Of a stretch of DNA of 18,500 nucleotides, positions 7,623 through 13,566 are shown in pieces (the first letter of the stretch is position 1; each line of letters opens with the position of its first letter). The notes under the pieces were generated by a model, which saw nothing but the letters and a program-made list of their open reading frames with translations, did not search any database and was not told where the DNA came from. Source of the DNA: Comamonadaceae bacterium (GTDB taxonomy: Bacteria > Pseudomonadota > Gammaproteobacteria > Burkholderiales > Burkholderiaceae_C); the NCBI GenBank assembly GCA_947464665.1, contig CANHXV010000019.1:1-18500 (forward strand). Reading direction: 5' to 3'. Made by a program: the position numbers and the translations under genes.

Positions 7623-7746
7623 TTGGTGAATTCCCGAAGGTAGGATCAGCATATGATCAATGTGGATTTAAAAAACCGGTCTAAAATGCGAACGATCGTG
7701 CTTTTTTGTCGACCCCGAGGGCTGGTCAATGAATTTTTGATGCACA

Positions 7747-7769
7747 ATTGACGTTTACGTAACGTCAAT
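7747..7769. promoter_or_regulatory. Perfect dyad (putative operator) upstream of the etfBA operon
   Basis: ATTGACGT (7747-7754) and ACGTCAAT (7762-7769) are perfect inverted repeats separated by TTACGTA, whose core TACGTA is itself a palindrome. The dyad is centred about 63 bp before the etfB ATG. The ACGT-rich pattern TTGACG..TACGTAA resembles, from memory, sites of the MerR-family regulator LiuR, which controls branched-chain amino acid and acyl-CoA catabolism in proteobacteria. That match is unverified. The dyad overlaps the candidate -10 of the etf promoter, which would suit repression. Confidence 0.55.
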
Positions 7770-7820
7770 GGGATGCGGCCTTTTCAGGCGCTTGAGTTTT
7801 GATATCAATGGAGAGCTTTC

Positions 7821-8570
7821 ATGAAAATTCTTGTTCCCGTTAAGCGGGTTGTTGACTACAACGTGAAGGTGCGGGTCAAATCTGATGGTACGGGCGTCGA
7901 TATCGCCAACGTCAAAATGAGCATGAACCCCTTCGACGAAATTGCTGTGGAAGAGGCAGTTCGCTTGAAAGAGAAGGGCTTTGCCACAGAAGTGATTGCT
8001 GTTTCTTGCGGTGTGACGCAGTGTCAAGAAACATTGAGAACCGCCATGGCCATTGGCGCTGACCGCGCTATCTTGGTTGAAACTACGGAGGATTTGCAGC
8101 CTTTGGCTGTGGCCAAATTACTCAAAGCCTTGGTTGACAAAGAGCAGCCTGGCTTGATCATTTTGGGTAAGCAAGCCATTGACGACGATTGCAACCAAAC
8201 AGGTCAAATGTTGGCTGCATTGGCTGACTTACCGCAAGCAACCTTCGCCTCCAAAGTCGAAGTGGTGGACGGCAAAGCACAAGTCACGCGCGAGATCGAT
8301 GGGGGCCTAGAAATTTTGTCAATCAACATGCCTGCGGTGATCACCACTGACTTGCGCTTGAATGAGCCGCGCTACGTCACCTTGCCTAACATCATGAAGG
8401 CCAAGAAAAAACAACTCGATACCTTAAAGCCTGAAGATTTAGGTGTCGATGTGTCACCCCGCATCACCACCTTGAAAGTATCCGAACCGCCTAAGCGCTC
8501 TGCGGGTATCAAAGTGCCTGACGTCGCTTCATTGGTTGATAAGTTGAAAAATGTTTCGAAGGTAATCTAA
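7821..8570 (+). CDS. etfB: Electron transfer flavoprotein beta subunit
   Basis: A 249-aa cytoplasmic subunit of the EtfAB heterodimer, which carries electrons from acyl-CoA dehydrogenases to ETF:ubiquinone oxidoreductase. It binds the structural AMP. Diagnostic stretches are MKILVPVKRVVDYNVKVRV (1-19), the MNPFDEIAVEEAVRLKE motif (35-51) and LGKQAIDDDCNQTGQM (115-130) of the nucleotide site. The EtfB signature LRLNEPRYVTLPNIMKAKKK (178-197) is complete. The length is the family norm. GGAGAG sits 5-6 nt before the ATG. It is the first gene of the operon, with etfA 61 nt downstream, and the dyad at 7747-7769 lies in its promoter region. Confidence 0.97.
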   Translation: MKILVPVKRVVDYNVKVRVKSDGTGVDIANVKMSMNPFDEIAVEEAVRLKEKGFATEVIAVSCGVTQCQETLRTAMAIGADRAILVETTEDLQPLAVAKLLKALVDKEQPGLIILGKQAIDDDCNQTGQMLAALADLPQATFASKVEVVDGKAQVTREIDGGLEILSINMPAVITTDLRLNEPRYVTLPNIMKAKKKQLDTLKPEDLGVDVSPRITTLKVSEPPKRSAGIKVPDVASLVDKLKNVSKVI

Positions 8571-8585
8571 TTAAATTAAATTGTG

Positions 8586-8610
8586 GGACAGACCAAGATT
8601 TGCTCTGTCC
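8586..8610 (+). other. Small stem-loop between etfB and etfA
   Basis: GGACAGA (8586-8592) pairs with TCTGTCC (8604-8610) around an 11-nt loop in the etfB-etfA gap. No T-tract follows, so it is not a terminator. It lies 10 nt before the etfA ribosome-binding site AAGGAAG (8621-8627) and may affect mRNA stability or processing. Function is inferred only. Confidence 0.4.
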
Positions 8611-8631
8611 TCAACTGACCAAGGAAGTTTC

Positions 8632-9564
8632 ATGTCTAATTTAGTCATAGCAGAACACGACAACGTATCGATCAAAGGTGCAACTCTCAACACCGTCACA
8701 GCTGCTGTGGCCTGCGGTGGTGATGTGCACGTTTTGGTCGCAGGGCACAACGCCAGCGCTGCTGCACAAGCTGCGTCACAAATTGCAGGTGTGTCCAAAG
8801 TAATTCACGCCGATTCAGAAGTTTTCGCGCATGCATTGGCAGAAAATGTGGCCGCTCAAGTTTTGGCTATCGCTGGCAACTACACCCACATCTTATTTCC
8901 AGCCACGGCAGGCGGTAAAAATGTATCGCCCCGCGTAGCAGCCAAGTTGGATGTGGCTCAGTTAAGCGATGTGACTCTGGTGCTGTCAGCCGATACATTT
9001 GAACGTCCTATTTATGCTGGCAACGCCATCGCTACAGTGCAAAGCAAAGATGCCACTAAGGTGTTGACAGTTCGCACGACAGGTTTTGACCCGGCGGCGG
9101 CTTCTGGTGGGTCTGCCAGCGTTGAAACCATTGCAGTCATCGCTGACAGCGGCAAAAGTGCCTTCAAAGGCAGTGAAATTGCAAAGAACGATCGGCCTGA
9201 ACTCACGGCAGCCAAAATCATTGTGTCGGGTGGCCGAGCCTTGGGCAGCGCAGAGAAATTTGCCGAAGTCATCACGCCCTTGGCTGATAAGTTGGGTGCT
9301 GCCATGGGTGCCAGTCGCGCTGCGGTGGACGCTGGCTACGCGCCCAACGATTGGCAAGTGGGACAAACTGGCAAAATTGTAGCGCCGCAGTTGTATGTGG
9401 CTTGCGGTATTTCCGGTGCCATTCAACACTTGGCGGGTATGAAGGACAGCAAGGTCATTGTGGCCATTAACAAAGATCCTGAAGCGCCCATCTTCAGTGT
9501 GGCTGATTATGGTTTGGAAGCCGATCTCTTTGTGGCTGTGCCTGAATTGGTCAACGCTCTTTGA
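8632..9564 (+). CDS. etfA: Electron transfer flavoprotein alpha subunit
   Basis: A 310-aa FAD-binding partner of EtfB. The N-terminal domain opens MSNLVIAEHDN, and the C-terminal FAD domain contains SGGRALGSAEKF (199-210), GQTGK (244-248) and GISGAIQHLAGM (259-270). The closing ADYGLEADLFVAVPEL also fits the family. I chose ATG at 8632 with AAGGAAG at 8621-8627. The frame is open upstream to 8581, but those extra codons precede the conserved N terminus and lack a ribosome-binding site. Length is typical. A terminator-like hairpin follows 29 nt after the stop. Confidence 0.97.
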   Translation: MSNLVIAEHDNVSIKGATLNTVTAAVACGGDVHVLVAGHNASAAAQAASQIAGVSKVIHADSEVFAHALAENVAAQVLAIAGNYTHILFPATAGGKNVSPRVAAKLDVAQLSDVTLVLSADTFERPIYAGNAIATVQSKDATKVLTVRTTGFDPAAASGGSASVETIAVIADSGKSAFKGSEIAKNDRPELTAAKIIVSGGRALGSAEKFAEVITPLADKLGAAMGASRAAVDAGYAPNDWQVGQTGKIVAPQLYVACGISGAIQHLAGMKDSKVIVAINKDPEAPIFSVADYGLEADLFVAVPELVNAL

Positions 9565-9593
9565 AGCGATTGATTGAACTTGATTGTGAGTTT

Positions 9594-9623
9594 GAAAGGC
9601 ATCCTGTGAGGTGCCTTTCTTTT
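9594..9623 (+). terminator. Terminator-like hairpin between etfA and the acyl-CoA dehydrogenase gene
   Basis: GAAAGGCA (9594-9601) pairs perfectly with TGCCTTTC (9612-9619). The stem extends inward by a T-G wobble and a C-G pair to leave a 6-nt loop. It is followed by TTTT, then GTTT. The ribosome-binding site of the next gene (GGAGA, 9628-9632) begins right after it. As the downstream gene is functionally linked to etfBA, partial termination within the operon seems likelier than a full operon end, unless a promoter hides inside etfA. Confidence 0.7.
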
Positions 9624-9637
9624 GTTTGGAGATACAG

Positions 9638-11428
9638 ATGAGTTACGTTGCACCTTTAAAAGACATGCTTTTCAACATAGAGCACTTGGCCCAAATTGAC
9701 CAAGTAGCCCAAATGCCTGGTTTTGAAGATGCAGGTTTAGTAACAGCTCAAGCTGTACTTGAAGAGTGCGCCAAGTTGAACCAAGATGTGATTGCGCCCC
9801 TGAATTGGGCGGGCGATCAAAATCCATCGGCTTTTTCAAATGGCCAAGTGAAAACCACACCAGGCTTTAAAGAGGCATTCAAGCAATATGGTGAAGGTGG
9901 CTGGCAAGGTTTGCAGCATCCGACCGATTTTGGGGGGCAAGGTTTGCCTAAAACCATTGGCGCAGCTTGCGGCGAAATGCTCAACTCGGCCAACATGAGT
10001 TTTGCGCTCTGTCCTTTGCTGACAGATGGCGCCATTGAAGCCTTGCTCACAGCAGGTTCCGACGAATTGAAAAGTATTTACTTGGAAAAGTTAATTTCTG
10101 GTGAGTGGACGGGCACCATGAATTTGACGGAGCCGCAAGCAGGTTCCGATTTGGCTTTGGTGCGCACACGCGCAGAGCCTCTGCCCGACGGCACCTTCAA
10201 AGTGTTTGGCACAAAGATATACATCACCTATGGTGAACACGATATGGCTGACAACATCGTGCACTTGGTGTTAGCCCGTGTGCAAGGTGCGCCTGAAGGC
10301 GTGAAGGGTATCAGCTTGTTTGTGGTACCCAAGTTCATGGTCAATGCTGACGGTAGCCTTGGTGCTCGCAACGATGTGCACTGTGTCAGCATAGAACACA
10401 AGATGGGTATTAAGGCCAGCCCCACCGCCGTGCTTCAGTATGGCGATCACGGCGGTGCCATTGGTTATTTGGTGGGCGAGGAAAACCGTGGTCTTGAGTA
10501 CATGTTCATCATGATGAACGCTGCTCGTTATGCCGTTGGCGTACAGGGCATTGCCATTGCAGAGCGTGCTTATCAAAAAGCAGTTCAGTATGCTAAAGAT
10601 CGCGTGCAAAGCCGTCCTGTTGATGGCAGCATGAACACATCAGCTCCTATCATTCATCACCCCGATGTCAAACGCATGCTCATGACCATGCGTGCCACCA
10701 TTGAAGGTTGCCGCGCTTTGGCTACGGTCGCTGCTGCGGCCTATGATGCGGCACATCACCACCCCGATATAGAAGTACGTAAGCAAAATGCGTTGTTCTA
10801 CGAATTCATGGTGCCACTGGTGAAGGGCTACAGCACAGAGATGAGTTTGGAAGTGACTTCCTTGGGTGTACAGGTTCACGGTGGCATGGGTTTCATTGAA
10901 GAAACCGGTGCCGCGCAGTACTACCGTGACGCCAAGATTTTGACCATTTACGAAGGTACGACAGCCATTCAAGCCAATGACTTGGTAGGTCGCAAAACCA
11001 GTCGTGACGGCGGTCAAACAGCCAAAGCTTTGGCAGGTCAAGTTGAGTCAACAGAAAATGAATTGTTATCGCACGCGCATGAAGATGCTAAGGCAGTGGG
11101 ACGCAGACTGAAAGCGGCTCGGATGGCATTTTTAGATGCGGTTCATTTTGTGGCGGGTCAAGCAAAAGCCAATCCCAATGATGTGTATGCGGGTAGCGTG
11201 CCTTATTTGATGTTGACTGGCAATTTGATGGCTGGCTGGCAGATGGGCCGCGCGATGTTAGTAGCTTTGACGCAAAGTGCACAGGCCAGTGACAAGGCTT
11301 TCATGGATGCCAAAGTCATCACAGCACGGTTTTATGCCGATCATTTGCTAAGCCGTGCCCCAGGTGTGCGTGACAGCATCGTGGACGGTGCTAAGTGCGT
11401 GACAGAGCTTTCCCTAGAAGCCTTCTAA
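9638..11428 (+). CDS. Acyl-CoA dehydrogenase, large DmdC-like type with C-terminal extension
   Basis: A 596-aa FAD enzyme that introduces a 2,3-double bond into an acyl-CoA and passes electrons to EtfAB. It belongs to the about 600-aa class that includes 3-methylmercaptopropionyl-CoA dehydrogenase (DmdC) and acyl-CoA dehydrogenases with an extra C-terminal domain, compared with about 380 aa for classical members. Motifs: LTEPQAGSD (163-171, FAD/substrate region), the ARYAVGVQGIAIAERA helix (296-311) and QVHGGMGF (412-419). IYEGTT (437-442) carries the putative catalytic base E439. Residues from about 460 on form the C-terminal extension. ATG at 9638 is preferred for GGAGA at 9628-9632 and the family-like opening MSYVAPLKDMLF. 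The substrate is uncertain: DmdC-like proteins are common in organisms without DMSP demethylation, so medium-chain or branched acyl-CoA is equally likely. Confidence 0.93.
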   Translation: MSYVAPLKDMLFNIEHLAQIDQVAQMPGFEDAGLVTAQAVLEECAKLNQDVIAPLNWAGDQNPSAFSNGQVKTTPGFKEAFKQYGEGGWQGLQHPTDFGGQGLPKTIGAACGEMLNSANMSFALCPLLTDGAIEALLTAGSDELKSIYLEKLISGEWTGTMNLTEPQAGSDLALVRTRAEPLPDGTFKVFGTKIYITYGEHDMADNIVHLVLARVQGAPEGVKGISLFVVPKFMVNADGSLGARNDVHCVSIEHKMGIKASPTAVLQYGDHGGAIGYLVGEENRGLEYMFIMMNAARYAVGVQGIAIAERAYQKAVQYAKDRVQSRPVDGSMNTSAPIIHHPDVKRMLMTMRATIEGCRALATVAAAAYDAAHHHPDIEVRKQNALFYEFMVPLVKGYSTEMSLEVTSLGVQVHGGMGFIEETGAAQYYRDAKILTIYEGTTAIQANDLVGRKTSRDGGQTAKALAGQVESTENELLSHAHEDAKAVGRRLKAARMAFLDAVHFVAGQAKANPNDVYAGSVPYLMLTGNLMAGWQMGRAMLVALTQSAQASDKAFMDAKVITARFYADHLLSRAPGVRDSIVDGAKCVTELSLEAF

Positions 11429-11479
11429 TAAAACCAGCGCATACAGCACTCAAAGATATTCAATCTAACTGGAGACCTC

Positions 11480-12433
11480 ATGTCAAAACTCCCCGCTGCT
11501 TTGGCCAATTTGCCCTTTCCGGTCATTGCCTCACCTTTGTTCATTATCAGCAATCCTAAGTTGGTGATTGAACAATGCAAGGCGGGTGTTGTGGGGTCAA
11601 TGCCTGCACTCAATGCCCGACCTGCAGCGCAATTGGAAGAGTGGTTGATTGAAATTACGGAAACCTTGGCGGCTTACAACAAAGCCAACCCCGACAGGCC
11701 AGCTGCGCCCTTCGCCATCAATCAAATTGTCCATAAAAGCAATGATCGACTTGAGCACGATATGGCCATGTGTGTGAAGTACAAGGTGCCCATCATCATT
11801 ACGTCATTGGGCGCACGCGAGGACATCAATCAAGCAGCACACAGTTATGGGGGTGTGGTGCTGCATGACATCATCAACAATAAGTTTGCACACAAGGCTA
11901 TTGAAAAAGGCGCTGACGGCTTGGTTGCAGTCGCAGCGGGCGCTGGCGGTCATGCTGGCGAAAAAAGTCCCTTTGCATTGATCCAAGAAATTCGCCAATG
12001 GTTTGATGGGCCTGTGGCCTTGTCTGGCTCGATTGCAAGTGGCGATGCTATTTTGGCGGCACAGGCCATCGGTGCAGACTTTGCCTACATTGGCTCGGCA
12101 TTCATTGCAACCCATGAGGCCCGTGCAGCCGACGACTACAAGCAGGCCATCGTTGACTGCAACTCTGACGACATTGTTTACAGCAATTTGTTCACGGGTG
12201 TGCATGGCAACTACTTGGCGCCATCCATTAAGTCGGCTGGACTCGATCCTGCCAACTTACCGGTATCCGACCCCTCCGCCATGAATTTTGGTGGTGACGC
12301 CAAAAAAGCTTGGAAAGATATTTGGGGTTGTGGCCAGGGAATTGGTGCCATCGATGCAGTGGTCAGCACGGCAGACCTAGTTGCCAAACTGAAGCAGCAG
12401 TACGCTGCAGCACGTGCTCGCTTGGCTCTCTAA
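11480..12433 (+). CDS. Nitronate monooxygenase / NAD(P)H-dependent flavin oxidoreductase family
   Basis: A 317-aa FMN TIM-barrel protein of the 2-nitropropane dioxygenase family. Family features: PVIASPLFIIS near the N terminus (14-24), GAGGHAG (154-160) with the catalytic His position H158, and LSGSIASGDAI (181-191). GADFAYIGSAFIAT (198-211) is the FMN phosphate-binding region. GGAG lies 5 nt before the ATG at 11480. It follows the acyl-CoA dehydrogenase by 51 nt, so it is probably in the etf operon. Family members either oxidise nitroalkanes (detoxifying propionate-3-nitronate) or act as flavin-dependent reductases such as FabK-like enoyl reductases. The position beside acyl-CoA oxidation genes fits either; I cannot decide from sequence. 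Confidence 0.88.
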   Translation: MSKLPAALANLPFPVIASPLFIISNPKLVIEQCKAGVVGSMPALNARPAAQLEEWLIEITETLAAYNKANPDRPAAPFAINQIVHKSNDRLEHDMAMCVKYKVPIIITSLGAREDINQAAHSYGGVVLHDIINNKFAHKAIEKGADGLVAVAAGAGGHAGEKSPFALIQEIRQWFDGPVALSGSIASGDAILAAQAIGADFAYIGSAFIATHEARAADDYKQAIVDCNSDDIVYSNLFTGVHGNYLAPSIKSAGLDPANLPVSDPSAMNFGGDAKKAWKDIWGCGQGIGAIDAVVSTADLVAKLKQQYAAARARLAL

Positions 12434-12440
12434 TTTCAAG

Positions 12441-12466
12441 AGCGTTCAGCTTGAAGTCTGAACGCT
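12441..12466 (+). other. Hairpin holding the acyltransferase TTG start in its loop
   Basis: AGCGTTCAG (12441-12449) and CTGAACGCT (12458-12466) form a perfect 9-bp stem with an 8-nt loop (12450-12457), starting 7 nt after the upstream stop codon. The sequence after it is TAGAGG, with no T-tract, so it is a poor intrinsic terminator. The proposed TTG start (12451) lies in the loop, and the weak AAGAG ribosome-binding motif (12438-12442) runs into the 5' arm. It could limit translation of the downstream gene or protect the mRNA end. Confidence 0.5.
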
Positions 12467-13566
12467 TAGAGGTCATCGACCTCTTTAAAGCTTGCGCTTG
12501 TGTCCTCATTGTGTGGCACCATTTGGCGCTTTACAGCCCTATGTCTTTTGTGATGGCAGAGTGGTTGCCGTTGATTGAAGTGTTTCTTCTGAATTACGCG
12601 CTGATGGCGGTACAAATTTTCTTGGTTGTAAGCGGGTACCTGAACGCCAAGTCTTGGGCCCATGCAGTCCCACAATCTGCGTTTGATTTTTTCTTACGAA
12701 TATTATTGCGTTATCAAAGATTGGTCATCCCTTTGTTAGCAGCCTTGAGTGTGACAGTTGCTATCACAGCGCTTGTTCGCCCTTACTTTAACCATTCTTC
12801 GCTTTCCAATTCGCCTTCATTGATGCAAGTTCCTGCGCACATTTTTTTGCTGCAAGATATTCTTGATCTGGAAGCTTTTTCTGCAGGCGTTTGGTATGTT
12901 GCAATTGATTTTCAACTTTTTGCAATGGCGATGGTATGTACTTCGCTTGCACAGACATGGCAAGTTATTTCGGGCAAGGGTTCTGTCGTGCGCAAGGCAT
13001 TTGGCTTTTGGGTGATTCTCACGCTGTGTTCAATTTTTGTGTGGAACCTGAATCCCTTGGGTGAAATGTGGGGTCCTTATTTCTTTGGTGCTTATGGTCT
13101 AGGTTTGTGCATTGGAGCGTGGCGCTATACCGATATCAAATTAAGCACGAAAAATCTAGGGTTGCTGATTCTCTTTTGTGGCCTTGTTGCTATTGCGTAC
13201 CAACCGCGAGCCAGACTGCTGGTGGCCATTGCAACAGCTACTTTGCTTTGCTGGTATGAGGCAAATGATTGCAAGGCCATTCAGTGCCTTCAACTCAAGT
13301 GGATTTGCGAACTCTCTAACGCTTCATACGCCATCTTCCTCATTCACTTTAGCATCAGCTTGCTGGTAAGTGCGGTGGTCTTTAATTTCTGGCCCGAAGA
13401 TCAAACAGTCAATGCTATTGGCTTATGGGTTTCATTTGGGCTCTCAGTTTGGGTGGGGCGATTCATCCACCTCTACATTGAAACGCCAAAACCCACTTGG
13501 ACGCGATGGTTGAAGTGGGTCACCACGTTTGTAGCAACCTGTATGGGTATTATGTTATTTGGCTGA
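12451..13566 (+). CDS. Membrane acyltransferase 3 family protein (OafA/YrhL-like)
   Basis: A 371-aa polytopic inner-membrane protein that would transfer an acyl group (often acetyl) onto an extracytoplasmic polysaccharide, lipid or peptidoglycan acceptor. About ten hydrophobic segments are visible. The first carries the hallmark LIVWHHLA (19-26) with the essential His pair H23/H24, after IDLFKA. FLVVSGYL (57-64) matches the family FFxxSGY motif, and SYAIFLIHF (292-300) matches the conserved YxxYLxH block. I chose TTG at 12451: no ATG or GTG occurs between the previous gene and the first membrane helix. The frame stays open back to 12310, but that lies inside the preceding gene and gives Cys-rich non-family sequence. 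The start is therefore only moderately certain. Its acceptor is unknown, and its 3' end overlaps cphA by 12 bp. Confidence 0.82.
   Translation: MKSERLEVIDLFKACACVLIVWHHLALYSPMSFVMAEWLPLIEVFLLNYALMAVQIFLVVSGYLNAKSWAHAVPQSAFDFFLRILLRYQRLVIPLLAALSVTVAITALVRPYFNHSSLSNSPSLMQVPAHIFLLQDILDLEAFSAGVWYVAIDFQLFAMAMVCTSLAQTWQVISGKGSVVRKAFGFWVILTLCSIFVWNLNPLGEMWGPYFFGAYGLGLCIGAWRYTDIKLSTKNLGLLILFCGLVAIAYQPRARLLVAIATATLLCWYEANDCKAIQCLQLKWICELSNASYAIFLIHFSISLLVSAVVFNFWPEDQTVNAIGLWVSFGLSVWVGRFIHLYIETPKPTWTRWLKWVTTFVATCMGIMLFG

Larger units (their letters stand above)
7534..7820. promoter_or_regulatory. Divergent control region between dctP and etfB
   Basis: These 287 bp hold no gene. They must contain the promoters of the TRAP operon (minus) and the etf operon (plus). 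The dctP-proximal half is AT-rich and contains two copies of an 8-bp repeat plus CCTACC/GGTAGG arms around 7612-7643. The etfB-proximal half contains a strong dyad at 7747-7769. I cannot place a convincing -35/-10 pair for dctP. For etfB, TTGATG (7737-7742) and TAACGT (7760-7765) with a 17-bp spacer is a weak candidate. The etfB ribosome-binding site GGAGAG is at 7810-7815. Confidence 0.6.

Noticed and set aside
9611..9637. GTG start for the acyl-CoA dehydrogenase
   Set aside because: The GTG lies inside the 3' arm of the terminator-like hairpin with no ribosome-binding site; ATG at 9638 has GGAGA before it.
12310..12450. Extension of the acyltransferase frame into the preceding gene
   Set aside because: It gives Cys-rich sequence without family similarity and lies wholly in the coding part of the flavin oxidoreductase gene.
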